DNA from: Flavobacterium sp. MK4S-17 | Lineage (GTDB): Bacteria; Bacteroidota; Bacteroidia; Flavobacteriales; Flavobacteriaceae | Reading direction: 5' to 3' | DNA length: 64,000 bases | NCBI RefSeq assembly: GCF_009848495.1 | Contig: NZ_WWEP01000003.1 | Coordinates: 55,356-119,355, forward strand | Position numbers and translations under genes: made by a program | Notes under the pieces: model-generated | Seen by the model: the letters and a program-made list of their open reading frames with translations, nothing else | What the model was told of the DNA's origin: nothing | The model's database searches: none | Shown here: in pieces, positions 16,084 through 24,734 of the stretch | Layout: each line of letters starts with the position of its first letter | Position numbering within the stretch: position 1 is the stretch's first letter

Positions 16084-17016
16084 TTATACATTTTCTCCCC
16101 AGTTGCGCAGCTCCTCATCCGTCCATAATTCCGGGAAAAATATCCTACGCTGGTATTTAGGGTGCATGTATTTCTTCCAGTCGCTGCCTCCTGTGGCTTC
16201 CTGGGGACCCATTGAGCTTTCAATATACTTTTTGGCGGTATTATAATGGCCCATTACCCATGTTACATTAACGGTGTAATCATAATGCCGCATAGCATCC
16301 ACAAGTTTCTTGTTATTTCTGCTCTCATCAGGCAGCTGAAGAAATTTCCTCCAGATGTTAATTGTGTTATATTCCTCCATATAACGCAAAAACTCCTGTT
16401 TATATTTTTTTTCGAACTGCTGTATAAGGTAAGTTTTTTTACCGGTATGATAATCTTTCCCGGCAGCCTGCCAGTACAAGTGCTCTAAAGCATGTTCATA
16501 GGGTGTGTTCCTGTCTATAGTAGTCCTGTAACGGTAATCTATAAGGTTTATAAGGTCGGTACTGGCAAATTCAATAAGGCGGTATTGCGCACTTTGAAAA
16601 CCACTGGCCGGGGTGAGCGTATTGCGGAATTTTAAATATTGCTCCACCTCCATACCCTCTCCCATAATGGTGAATGATGAGGTTAGCATATCAAAGTAAC
16701 GGCTTATTCGCCTTAACTTTTCTGTAAAGAAATCGGTTGAAGGGGCTTCGGTATGGCAAAGCTGCTCAACTTCCCAAAGTACCATTTTAAACAAAAGCTC
16801 ATTAACTTGGTGATACATTATAAACACCATTTCATCGGGCAGTGTGGTGCGTTGTATCTGCAGGTTCAGTAATGCATCGGTATTTATATAATCCCAGTAT
16901 GTTATTGGTTTAGACCATAAAAGGCCTTCAAGATGTGTTTCGGTTTTTTGGTCTATATCCCTGAATTTCTCGTCCAGTTGATCGAGCTTATCCATAATGG
17001 GCTGGGTTATTTCCAT
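16084..17016 (-). CDS. kynA: Tryptophan 2,3-dioxygenase
   Basis: Haem enzyme opening the indole ring of tryptophan to N-formylkynurenine, the first step of the kynurenine route. The 310-residue protein has the N-terminal TYWDYINTDALLNLQ and DEMVFIMYHQVNELLFK signatures, FRNTLTPASGFQSAQYR, and the C-terminal region VTWVMGHYNTAKKYI, with the haem-proximal histidine in GHY. GGSDWKKYM closes the active site. It is followed on the same strand by the M23 gene 18 bases away and preceded by the DUF3108 gene. Confidence 0.96.
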   Translation of the reverse strand: MEITQPIMDKLDQLDEKFRDIDQKTETHLEGLLWSKPITYWDYINTDALLNLQIQRTTLPDEMVFIMYHQVNELLFKMVLWEVEQLCHTEAPSTDFFTEKLRRISRYFDMLTSSFTIMGEGMEVEQYLKFRNTLTPASGFQSAQYRLIEFASTDLINLIDYRYRTTIDRNTPYEHALEHLYWQAAGKDYHTGKKTYLIQQFEKKYKQEFLRYMEEYNTINIWRKFLQLPDESRNNKKLVDAMRHYDYTVNVTWVMGHYNTAKKYIESSMGPQEATGGSDWKKYMHPKYQRRIFFPELWTDEELRNWGENV

Positions 17017-17035
17017 GTTTGTTTGTGTTTGCTGC

Positions 17036-17800
17036 TTAATTTATTTTGTTTAGCGGATGGCTTAGCCCTTTATACTCATCAAGGTCAGCTTTTAAAGATC
17101 CTACAGCAAGGCTGGCTTTTATCCGCAGGGGTATTTTATTTTCATCATCAGATATCCAAACGGTAAGGCTTTCTTCTTCTTTAAACACGCGCCCTGCCTG
17201 TACATAAGGCCTGAATATCATTGCACGCATAGTGCCAAATTTTGTTTTAAGGTTTTCCCTGCCTATAAACTTAAGTTTAAATTTAGTTACTTCATCATCA
17301 AAAAACATATCCACGTTTATAGATTCGCCCACTTCAAGCTTATCTACCTTGGGGTGGTTCCTTAAATAATAAAAGGTTGATACTATATCCTGCACATCTC
17401 CCGGTACGGTAAATGTTTTTTTGGTATTTTTTTTATAATCATTAACCGTAACTGTATTATTGCTGCGGTTAAAAAAGCCTTCCTGGTTTTTGGTGTAACC
17501 ACCCTCGTTAATTTTCCTGACAAACTGGTAAGGCTTAACCGAGGCTTTGTCAAAATAGCTTTCATAAAGGTCTTCTACCTTAAAAAAGAATTTTGTCATC
17601 CCTGTAGTATAGCCTTTGCCCACTACATGGTGCACTCTTTTACCATTTTTTACGGCGTCTTTTACCTCAAGTGTAGCATACCCCGCATTTACAATTCCGT
17701 AATGTATCCTGAATTTAAAATATTCACCCGTGCTGAAAGCGTCCTGCGAAAATGCACTGCACGCTGTAAACAGCAAAATAATTGCCATTAATCTTCTCAT
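17036..17800 (-). CDS. DUF3108-family periplasmic protein
   Basis: Start at 17800 (MRRLMAIILLFTACSAFSQD) gives a signal peptide and about 254 residues; the open frame to 17863 is not needed. The body is all-beta in character, with GEYFKFRIHYGIVNAGYATL at the start of the domain and LTVWISDDENKIPLRIKA near the end, the hallmarks of DUF3108. Members are envelope proteins of unknown function. A small RNA candidate lies directly upstream on the same strand. The tdo gene follows 19 bases downstream. Confidence 0.85.
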   Translation of the reverse strand: MRRLMAIILLFTACSAFSQDAFSTGEYFKFRIHYGIVNAGYATLEVKDAVKNGKRVHHVVGKGYTTGMTKFFFKVEDLYESYFDKASVKPYQFVRKINEGGYTKNQEGFFNRSNNTVTVNDYKKNTKKTFTVPGDVQDIVSTFYYLRNHPKVDKLEVGESINVDMFFDDEVTKFKLKFIGRENLKTKFGTMRAMIFRPYVQAGRVFKEEESLTVWISDDENKIPLRIKASLAVGSLKADLDEYKGLSHPLNKIN

Positions 17801-17861
17801 AAAACTTGTTTTTGGTGTTATACAACGGTAAAATGCAATTTCTGTTCCAAAAATAATAAAC

Positions 17862-17991
17862 AAAAAAACCCAGTCAAAATTAATGACCGGGTTTTTATGC
17901 TATTAACCAACCAAAAAACTATAAATTATGAAAAAACTTTTGCAAAAAACGTAATGTGTAATCCATCTCCTTTTTTGCGAGTGCAAAGGTA
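17862..17991 (-). ncRNA. Candidate small RNA of about 118 nt with own promoter element and terminator
   Basis: On the minus strand a TACCTTTG element (17984-17991) is followed by a perfect 8-bp stem, GCAAAAAA with TTTTTTGC (17971-17978 with 17942-17949), enclosing a 21-base loop. A terminator (arms 17885-17896 and 17864-17875) with seven U residues follows. The single irregular pair in the terminator is G-U on this strand but A-C on the other, so transcription is leftward. No clear TTG at -33 was seen. The RNA ends before the DUF3108 start at 17800. Confidence 0.6.
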
Positions 17992-18099
17992 TTTATAATT
18001 TAAAGATTTGATTGTTAAAATTCTACTTTAACACATAATCCTCAAAAAACTATTATTAACAAAGCTTAAAATTACATTATGTGTAAAAAATATATTTAA

Positions 18100-19260
18100 T
18101 TATAAAGTTCCTCTCAATTCCTGTTCGCGCTCAATGCTCTCAAACAGTGCTTTAAAGTTACCTGCTCCAAAACCACGTGCACCCATTCGCTGGATTATTT
18201 CATAAAAAAGCGTAGGCCTGTCCTCCACGGGCTTGGTAAAAATCTGTAGCAGGTATCCTTCTTCATCCGCGTCAACCATAATGCCAAGGCTTTCCAGTAT
18301 GGCAATATCCTCTTTCATAATACCCATATGCTCGCCAAGGCGTGCCGGCACTTCCTGATAATAAGCATGAGGCGGTTTGGAAAGAAATTCTACGCCGCGC
18401 GCTTTCATATCAGATACTGTTTTAATAATATCATCGGTAGCAACTGCGATATGCTGCACACCGGCACCTCCGTAAAAATCAAGATATTCTTCAATCTGCG
18501 ACCTTTTTTTACCTTCAGCCGGTTCATTAATCGGGAATTTAATGCGCCCGTTACCGTTACTCATTACCTTACTCATAAGTGCTGAGTATTCGGTGTGGAT
18601 TTGTTTATCATCAAACGAAAGAAAGTTTACAAAGCCCATTACATCTTCATACCACTTTACCCAGGTATTCATTTCATTCCAGCCTACATTGCCCACCATG
18701 TGGTCAACATATTTTAGGCCTACCGGTGCAGGGTTATAGTCAGATTTCCATTCTTTATAGCCCGGCAGAAATGGCCCGTTGTAGTTTTTACGTTCTACAA
18801 ACATGTGTACGGTTTCACCATAGGTATATATACCTGCACGCACTACCTCACCAAATTCATCTTTTTCAACAGTAGGTTCCATGTAAGGTTTTGCGCCACG
18901 TGCAACAGTTTCTTCAAACGATTTGCGGGCATCTTCTACCCAAAGCGCTACAACCTTAACACCATCGCCATGTTTTACAATATGTTCGTTTAACGGAGAT
19001 TCGGCTGTTAAAGGTGTTGTAAGTACCAGGCGTATTTTGTCCTGTACAAGCACATAGCTGGCACGGTCTTTTACACCGGTTTCAAGCCCTGCATAGGCGT
19101 GTGACTGAAAGCCAAACGCTGTTTTATAATAATGGGCTGCCTGTTTGGCATTGCCCACATAAAATTCTACATAGTCGGTTCCTAAAAGCGGAAGGAAGTC
19201 CTGTGCTCCTTCAAATATTTTTTCTAAACCGTATTCAACACTTTTTATTTCTTTGCTCAT
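18100..19260 (-). CDS. hpd: 4-hydroxyphenylpyruvate dioxygenase
   Basis: Fe(II) enzyme converting 4-hydroxyphenylpyruvate to homogentisate in tyrosine breakdown. The 386-residue protein has two vicinal-oxygen-chelate halves. Metal ligands are expected in YVDHMVGNVG (His), GVQHIAVATDD (His) and LFYEIIQR (Glu), and the C-terminal helix signature RGFGAGNFKALFESIE is intact. It lies 43 bases after hmgA on the same strand, forming a hmgA-hpd operon. A stretch of about 110 bases after its stop (17992-18099) contains no gene. Confidence 0.97.
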   Translation of the reverse strand: MSKEIKSVEYGLEKIFEGAQDFLPLLGTDYVEFYVGNAKQAAHYYKTAFGFQSHAYAGLETGVKDRASYVLVQDKIRLVLTTPLTAESPLNEHIVKHGDGVKVVALWVEDARKSFEETVARGAKPYMEPTVEKDEFGEVVRAGIYTYGETVHMFVERKNYNGPFLPGYKEWKSDYNPAPVGLKYVDHMVGNVGWNEMNTWVKWYEDVMGFVNFLSFDDKQIHTEYSALMSKVMSNGNGRIKFPINEPAEGKKRSQIEEYLDFYGGAGVQHIAVATDDIIKTVSDMKARGVEFLSKPPHAYYQEVPARLGEHMGIMKEDIAILESLGIMVDADEEGYLLQIFTKPVEDRPTLFYEIIQRMGARGFGAGNFKALFESIEREQELRGTL

Positions 19261-19303
19261 TGTATATTATTTTTAATAACCTTTTGGTTATAGTTGTGTG
19301 TTA

Positions 19304-20461
19304 TTACTCTACCCAGCTTTTATAATATTTGCCGTCATCTATGCCCATTGCAGCCTTAGTTACCTTAAGCGGGCGGAAAGTATCTACCATTACTGCAAGT
19401 TCGTGCGTTTCTGTCTGGCCAATGCTGCGCTCTGTAGCTCCCGGCGCAGGCCCGTGTGGTATTCCTTTAGGGTGCAGGGTTATATGCCCCTGCTCAATAT
19501 TATTACGGCTCATAAAGTCGCCATCTACATAGTATAATACTTCATCACTGTCTATATTGCTATGGTTATAAGGTGCCGGGATAGATTTCGGGTGATAATC
19601 GTACAGCCTTGGGCAGAATGAACATACTACAAACGAAGTAGTTTCAAATGTTTGGTGTATAGGCGGTGGCAGGTGTACCCGGCCTGTTATCGGCTCGAAA
19701 TTATGGATGCTGAACGCGTACGGATAATTATAGCCGTCCCATCCTACTACATCAAACGGATGTGTGGCATACACAACATCGTGCATCATGCCTTCTTTTT
19801 TAATTTTAATTATAAAGTCGCCTTTTTCGTCATAGGTTTCCAGCTCTTGCGGTAATTTAAAATCGCGTTCGCAAAATGGCGAATGTTCCAGTAACTGCCC
19901 ACTGGCATTTTTATAACGTTTTGGCGTGTATATAGGAGCAATCGATTCTGTATAGAACAACCGGTTATCCTCTGTGTCAAAATCTATCTGGTAAATCATG
20001 CCGCGTGGAATGATGAGGTAATCACCATACTCAAACGGTATGTTGCCCATAAAGGTGCGCAGTGTTCCGCTGCCTTTATGGATAAAAATCATTTCATCTG
20101 CATCTGCGTTTTTATAAAAATACTCACGAAGCGATTTTCTTGGTGCAGCAAGCCCTATAATGCAATCGTTATTTACCAGGAGGTCAGTACGGCTTTCTAA
20201 AAAGTCGTCTTTGGGTTGTATTTCAAAACCTTTTAGCAGTAATGATTTTATATTCTTATCAATGGCAATTTCAGGCGCAACCGAATAGGATTTTAAAATT
20301 TCCTTTACCTGTGTTGGCCTGTGCACTTGGTACAGCAATGAGGAGTGGCCATGAAACCCCTCGGTGCCAAAAAGCTGCTCATAATAAATGCCGCCGTTTG
20401 GCTTTTCAAACTGTGTATGTCTTTTTTGCGGGAACTTTCCCAGCTTGTGATATATAGGCAT
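19304..20461 (-). CDS. hmgA: Homogentisate 1,2-dioxygenase
   Basis: Fe(II) ring-cleavage enzyme converting homogentisate to maleylacetoacetate, directly after Hpd in tyrosine degradation. The 385-residue protein has the family signatures FEYGDYLIIPRGMIYQI, DVVGWDGYNYPYAFSIHNF and HPKGIPHGPAPG, with the expected His and Glu ligands in the C-terminal cupin. It is shorter than the human enzyme but typical of Bacteroidota. It is first in the hmgA-hpd operon. Maleylacetoacetate isomerase and fumarylacetoacetase genes are not in the window. Confidence 0.95.
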   Translation of the reverse strand: MPIYHKLGKFPQKRHTQFEKPNGGIYYEQLFGTEGFHGHSSLLYQVHRPTQVKEILKSYSVAPEIAIDKNIKSLLLKGFEIQPKDDFLESRTDLLVNNDCIIGLAAPRKSLREYFYKNADADEMIFIHKGSGTLRTFMGNIPFEYGDYLIIPRGMIYQIDFDTEDNRLFYTESIAPIYTPKRYKNASGQLLEHSPFCERDFKLPQELETYDEKGDFIIKIKKEGMMHDVVYATHPFDVVGWDGYNYPYAFSIHNFEPITGRVHLPPPIHQTFETTSFVVCSFCPRLYDYHPKSIPAPYNHSNIDSDEVLYYVDGDFMSRNNIEQGHITLHPKGIPHGPAPGATERSIGQTETHELAVMVDTFRPLKVTKAAMGIDDGKYYKSWVE

Positions 20462-20846
20462 AATTGAAATTTATAAGTTAAACAAGTTAAATACCATGTA
20501 TAGCCATGTGGGCTCATTCAGGATTTCGCTTGATGAGGAATTTAAGGTAACTTAATAAGTCCTGCCATTGCATATTCATGTAACAAATATCGGAAAAATT
20601 AAATTTTCATCCTTATTTTCTATGTAAAATTTAATATTTGGCAATATATGATTTAAAAAATAAGTCTTATATGGTTTATAATTTATTGCCATGCAAAATT
20701 TATATAAACGGCTCAATTATTTAAAACACATTTTTTTAGTTAAAATCCTTTACGGAAATTCATTTTTAAGGCGCTAAACTTTTGCTTTTATTTGTTTTTC
20801 TGTTTGTTTTTCTATCTTTGGAGTTAATTAACCAAAAACTTCCTTT
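20462..20846. other. 385-base divergent intergenic region
   Basis: AT-rich spacer between hmgA (leftward) and the NSS transporter (rightward). It contains the transporter promoter at 20792-20820. No TAnnTTTG element was found for hmgA, and no gene, RNA or long repeat was seen elsewhere in the spacer. Confidence 0.6.
20792..20820 (+). promoter_or_regulatory. Promoter of the NSS transporter
   Basis: TTG (20792-20794), 18 bases, then TATCTTTG (20813-20820) match the Bacteroidota consensus. The leader to the ATG at 20847 is about 22 bases. Confidence 0.65.
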
Positions 20847-22661
20847 ATGTCAGCAAAAGCAGAATCCTGGGGTTCGCGCGTAGGTTTAATTCTTGCCATG
20901 GCCGGTAATGCCGTAGGACTGGGTAACTTTTTAAGGTTTCCGGTTCAGGCAGTGCAAAATGGGGGTGGCGCATTTATAATCCCATATCTGGTTTGTTTTG
21001 TAGTAATGGGGCTTCCTCTGCTTTTTATAGAATGGTCAACAGGCCGTTTCGGTGGGCGCTATGGCAACCACAGTACGCCCTATATATTGGATACCATGGC
21101 AAAAGGAAGGGTGTGGAAGTATATAGGTGTATTTGGTATTTTTACCAATATTGCAGTTGCGTCCTACTATTGTTATATAGAGTCATGGACCATGTCTTAT
21201 GTGGTGCATTCCATTAAAGGTACTTTTACAGGTATGGACCAGGCACAGGTTGCCGGTTTTTTTAATACCTATGTAGATGTGGCACATTCCACAACAGGAA
21301 TCCCTTATGAGGCAGTTATTTTTTACCTGCTTTGCCTGTTGTTAAATACATATATACTATCCAAAGGGCTTGGCGGAATTGAGAAGGTAGCTAAAATAGG
21401 GATGCCGTTGCTTATATTATTTGGTGCAATACTCGCCATTAGGGGGCTTACTTTAGGAACCAGTGGCGCGTCAGACCTTTTTCCTGCAGCCAATGCATGG
21501 GACGGCCTTAACTTTTTATGGACTCCGCAGTATGATTCGTTAACCAATCCAAAGGTATGGCTTGCTGCAGCAGGGCAAATATTCTTTACCCTGTCTGTTG
21601 GTATGGGTACTATACACTGTTATGCCGCCTACCTTAAATCTAAAGACGATATTGCCCTTAACTCTGTATCGGCAGGTTTTATGAACGAGTTTGTTGAGGT
21701 AGTGTTGGGCAGCCTTATAGTAATACCTATAGCAGCAGGATACCTTGGGCTTGACTGGGTACTGCAAAATGCAGGTTTTGGTATGGCTTTCCAAACAATG
21801 CCTTACCTTTTCCAGCAATGGGGCGATGTACTTTCCGTTTTTGCCGGTATCTTTTGGTTCGGGTTGCTGTTTTTTGCCGGTATTACATCTTCCCTGGCTA
21901 TGGGAACACCGTGGATGGGCTTTATGCGCGATGAGTTTAACTGGAGCGGAAAAAAAGGGGCATGGTCTTTCGGGCTTATTGCACTTATAATGGGCCTGCC
22001 AACCGTTTTCTTTTTTAACCAGGGCGTTTTTGATGAATATGACTATTGGGCAGGGACTGTAAGCCTTGTGGTTTTTGCATTTTTGGAAACCGTTCTTTTC
22101 GCCTGGATATTTGGTATTAACAAAGGATGGAATGAAATTAATATGGGTGCTGATATTAAAATACCTGTATTTTTTAAATATGTAATGGCAACCATTACAC
22201 CACTGCTTTTAGGCTGGGTACTTTTTGCAAGTATCCCTGATATGGTTGCTAAAATTAGTAATGATGACACCAATAATAAAGAATGGTTTGCGGATGCCTA
22301 CTATGCCGAAAATTTTGAAGCTACCGGAACTAAGACAGGTGTGGTAGATTCTGTAGCTATAGGGTTTGTAAAACTCGCCTTTGAAAATGAAAAAAAGGTG
22401 TTTGATAAAAATACTGATAAAGTTAATACGGTAACTTTTACCGACTATAAAACCTATGCCTTTGGTGCAGGGCAGGATGTTACTGTAAAAAAGGGTGATG
22501 TTATAAAGCCCAAAGATAAAATAGCGGAAGGCGAATTCACCAACAATGTTTTTTATAAAACTATAGGCAGGCTGCTGCTTACGGCATTATTCCTGTTTAT
22601 TTGTATAATGGTTTATGCCGCTTATAACAAAAGAAGAAAAGAAGGGAGGATACACTCATGA
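20847..22661 (+). CDS. Sodium-dependent transporter, NSS/SNF family
   Basis: Sodium-coupled symporter of amino acids or related small molecules in the inner membrane. The 604-residue protein begins with the conserved first helix GLILAMAGNAVGLGNFLRFP, with the unwound sodium and substrate site, followed by NGGGAFIIPYL and about 12 membrane spans. A roughly 100-residue hydrophilic segment, NDDTNNKEWFADAYY onward, precedes the last span. Substrate cannot be read from sequence. The stop overlaps the start of a 55-residue membrane peptide (ATGA), suggesting a two-component transporter like MetP-MetS. Confidence 0.93.
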   Translation: MSAKAESWGSRVGLILAMAGNAVGLGNFLRFPVQAVQNGGGAFIIPYLVCFVVMGLPLLFIEWSTGRFGGRYGNHSTPYILDTMAKGRVWKYIGVFGIFTNIAVASYYCYIESWTMSYVVHSIKGTFTGMDQAQVAGFFNTYVDVAHSTTGIPYEAVIFYLLCLLLNTYILSKGLGGIEKVAKIGMPLLILFGAILAIRGLTLGTSGASDLFPAANAWDGLNFLWTPQYDSLTNPKVWLAAAGQIFFTLSVGMGTIHCYAAYLKSKDDIALNSVSAGFMNEFVEVVLGSLIVIPIAAGYLGLDWVLQNAGFGMAFQTMPYLFQQWGDVLSVFAGIFWFGLLFFAGITSSLAMGTPWMGFMRDEFNWSGKKGAWSFGLIALIMGLPTVFFFNQGVFDEYDYWAGTVSLVVFAFLETVLFAWIFGINKGWNEINMGADIKIPVFFKYVMATITPLLLGWVLFASIPDMVAKISNDDTNNKEWFADAYYAENFEATGTKTGVVDSVAIGFVKLAFENEKKVFDKNTDKVNTVTFTDYKTYAFGAGQDVTVKKGDVIKPKDKIAEGEFTNNVFYKTIGRLLLTALFLFICIMVYAAYNKRRKEGRIHS

Positions 22662-22825
22662 AAACAGAAGCAATAATTACAATGGTTACAGCCCAGGGGC
22701 TTGTAATAATTATAACATTATATTTTTTCTTCAGGGTATTAACAACAAAACCCAAGGAGGAACCAGACTCATATTCTGAAAATGATGATGAGGTGGACAG
22801 GCAACCTGATCAGACAAATCAATAA
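22658..22825 (+). CDS. Small membrane partner of the NSS transporter (55 aa, MetS-like)
   Basis: The ATG at 22658 overlaps the transporter stop by four bases. The product is a 55-residue protein with one transmembrane segment (about residues 8-28, GLVIIITLYFFFRVL) and a charged C-terminal tail. It has the size, topology and position of the small subunits of the MetPS-type methionine/alanine NSS importers of actinobacteria. Homology is not demonstrated. The coupled ATGA arrangement and the terminator straight after the gene support that it is real and made with the transporter. Confidence 0.75.
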   Translation: MKTEAIITMVTAQGLVIIITLYFFFRVLTTKPKEEPDSYSENDDEVDRQPDQTNQ

Positions 22826-22838
22826 GCTTATTAAACAT

Positions 22839-22866
22839 AAAAGGCAGCGAAATAGCTGCTTTTTTG
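22839..22866 (+). terminator. Terminator of the transporter operon
   Basis: GGCAGC (22843-22848) pairs with GCTGCT around a 6-base loop and is followed by a run of T residues. It lies 15-20 bases after the small membrane gene. Confidence 0.75.
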
Positions 22867-22890
22867 GGATATTAATGTAGATTCTTAATT

Positions 22891-23306
22891 ATGGATAACT
22901 ATGATTTAGATGAGGAAGAAAAAGAGATGATTGAAATTGATAATAGGTGGAAAAAGATAGAAGAAGATGGTGTGAAAGATATATTGAAATATTTTGATAG
23001 AATACACGATAATCTTTCAAGTTATAATAATCTTTTAATAGGTGCTTTTTTGCATTAGCGCAATTTCAACAAAATATTTCTCGATGGACAATTTTAATCC
23101 CTATCGCCAATTTATGGTTTCTTATTTACATTAATTACAGATTAATGGAAAAAAGCAGATTTGAAGCATGTATTAGAAGCCAACCATTTGATCTAATTCA
23201 AAAACAAAAAAAGAAAATAAGTATAACAAATTGGCTGTCATTGTTTTCAATACTTACAACTCTTGTAGTTTCATTAATCTTCTTATACTATTTAGCTATC
23301 TACTAA
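22891..23306 (+). pseudogene. Frameshifted membrane protein gene of unknown function
   Basis: A 55-codon frame (22891-23058, starting MDNYDLDEEEKEMIEID) ends in TAG just after a six-T run (23046-23051). Adding one base there continues into a second frame to TAA at 23306. The joined product of about 138 residues would have an acidic N-terminus, a span from NNLLIGAF through the junction, another near WTILIPIANLWFLIYI, a hydrophilic loop, and a final span (TLVVSLIFLYYLAIY). Two halves with matching character strongly suggest one broken gene, a slippage-controlled gene or a sequencing error. Composition is more AT-rich than its neighbours. Confidence 0.75.
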
Positions 23307-23314
23307 TTGGCTGT

Positions 23315-23376
23315 TAATAATAATTACTAATAAAAGCCTATCATGTTGGATAGGCTTTTATTAGTAATTATTATTA
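23315..23376. terminator. Bidirectional terminator with 28-bp perfect arms
   Basis: Left arm 23315-23342 and right arm 23349-23376 are perfect 28-base inverted copies with a 6-base loop. The core AAAAGCCTATC and GATAGGCTTTT reads as a terminator in both directions. It serves the broken gene on the left and the BI-1 gene on the right. The arms are much longer than most terminators in this window. Confidence 0.75.
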
Positions 23377-23387
23377 CTTATTAAATT

Positions 23388-24161
23388 TTAATCTCTGCTT
23401 GAAAGCTTGGATAACAGCCTTAAAAATTCTACATAAAGCCATACAAGGGTAATGATAAGCCCCATTGCACCAAACCATTCCATATATTTAGGAAGATTTC
23501 TTTTAGCACCTTCTTCAATCATATCAAAATCAAGGAAAAGGTTTAAGGCGGCAATAATAATTACAAACACACTTATTCCAATACTCATTAGTGAGTTGCC
23601 GTAATGTACAGGCTCAAAACTGGTAAACATAGCAAGAAGCCATGATATTAGGTAATATGTTCCTATTGCAAGGGTTGCAGCTATTACAACCGACCTGAAT
23701 TGCTGGTTTACCTGTACAATTTTAAATCTGTATAAAAGGAAACATACAAAAAATGTTACGAAAGTTGCGCCTACCGCCTGAATTACAATTCCGGGGTAAT
23801 AAGCTTCGAAATAAGCCGAAATTCCACCAATGAAAAGACCCTCAAGCACGGCATAAAGCGGAGCCAGGAATTGGGAAGACTGAGGCCTGAAACTGGCTAT
23901 TAAAACAACTATAAATCCGCCTATAGCACCACCTATTGCCAAGGGCATTGGGTTAGAGCCACTGTAAGCCATTGTCCAGGTTACTGCAGCACTTGCAATT
24001 AGCAATAAAAGCAATATGAAACTTTTATTTACAGCCCCGTTAACGGTCATGGTATTATTGTAGTCAATAATTTCTACCGGGCGGCCGTCAGTATCATAAA
24101 CGGTTGCTGTTTGCGCAAATGATTTATTTTTTAAAAACGGGTTTTTAGATTTTAATTCCAT
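23388..24161 (-). CDS. Bax inhibitor-1/YccA family membrane protein
   Basis: The 257-residue protein has a polar N-terminus (residues 1-45, including TVYDTDGRPVEIIDYNNT) and seven hydrophobic spans. The late NLFLDFDMIEEGAKRNLPKY and GAMGLIITLVWLYVEFLRLL sections are typical of the bacterial BI-1 branch. Family members are membrane-stress or calcium-leak proteins; the physiological role here is unknown. The gene is transcribed leftward into the long bidirectional terminator. The DinB-like gene is 32 bases upstream on the same strand. Confidence 0.9.
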   Translation of the reverse strand: MELKSKNPFLKNKSFAQTATVYDTDGRPVEIIDYNNTMTVNGAVNKSFILLLLLIASAAVTWTMAYSGSNPMPLAIGGAIGGFIVVLIASFRPQSSQFLAPLYAVLEGLFIGGISAYFEAYYPGIVIQAVGATFVTFFVCFLLYRFKIVQVNQQFRSVVIAATLAIGTYYLISWLLAMFTSFEPVHYGNSLMSIGISVFVIIIAALNLFLDFDMIEEGAKRNLPKYMEWFGAMGLIITLVWLYVEFLRLLSKLSSRD

Positions 24162-24193
24162 AATCAGTTATTTATAAAGCTAAGTTTATTTTA

Positions 24194-24667
24194 TCAATTT
24201 TTATTTTGAAGTAATTTTTTCAATAGCACTATCTGTCCTAAATGATAATAACTGTGTTCAATCATACAGTCTATATTGCGGCGGTAAGTACCATATTTTT
24301 CATCCACAAACACATCATCCAGTTTTTGTTCCGGCAGTTGCTCAATCAAACCGGCAAGCTCATCAGCATCTGCAAAAAATACGGTAAGTATTTTATCCCA
24401 TTCCTGCTGGGTATTTATAGCGGGAAAATCAAAACTGTATTTATCTTTTATTTCCAGCCCACCACCTTTAAATACATTTAATATACCGGCAATATAATAA
24501 TGTATATGCTGTGCCAATACCGAAATTGTATTTAAAGAGCCTGTTTTAGATGTTGCTATTTCCACCGGAAGGCCAAGCAATTCCTTTTTATAATTGGTAT
24601 TGGCAACCCAAACCCCATTAAGTATTATTTCGCGAAGCCTGCCCGCCATTTGGTGTGCCTGCAGCAT
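24194..24667 (-). CDS. DinB-like four-helix metal-binding protein (DUF1572-type)
   Basis: The 157-residue helical protein has the DinB-superfamily pattern of three metal-ligand histidines on separate helices, seen in VLAQHIHYYIAG and MIEHSYYHLGQIVLLKKLL. Such proteins bind a divalent metal; some are thiol transferases and many are unassigned. No operon partner gives a function. It is preceded by the pyk terminator, so it probably has its own promoter in the 35-base gap or is read with BI-1. Confidence 0.8.
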   Translation of the reverse strand: MLQAHQMAGRLREIILNGVWVANTNYKKELLGLPVEIATSKTGSLNTISVLAQHIHYYIAGILNVFKGGGLEIKDKYSFDFPAINTQQEWDKILTVFFADADELAGLIEQLPEQKLDDVFVDEKYGTYRRNIDCMIEHSYYHLGQIVLLKKLLQNKN

Positions 24668-24701
24668 AGTTATTACAATTTAATACTACAATATTATAAA
24701 A

Positions 24702-24725
24702 AAACTCCCACTTATGTGGGAGTTT
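24702..24725 (-). terminator. Terminator of pyk
   Basis: AAACTCCCAC and its complement pair over 10 bases around a 4-base loop. On the minus strand a run of T residues follows. It lies 10 bases after the pyk stop. Confidence 0.85.
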
Positions 24726-24734
24726 AATTTTTTA

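Noticed and set aside
17928..17954. Plus-strand 8-codon frame MKKLLQKT as a leader peptide
   Set aside because: No plus-strand promoter was found, and the adjacent terminator pairs properly only as minus-strand RNA, so the region is better read as a leftward small RNA.
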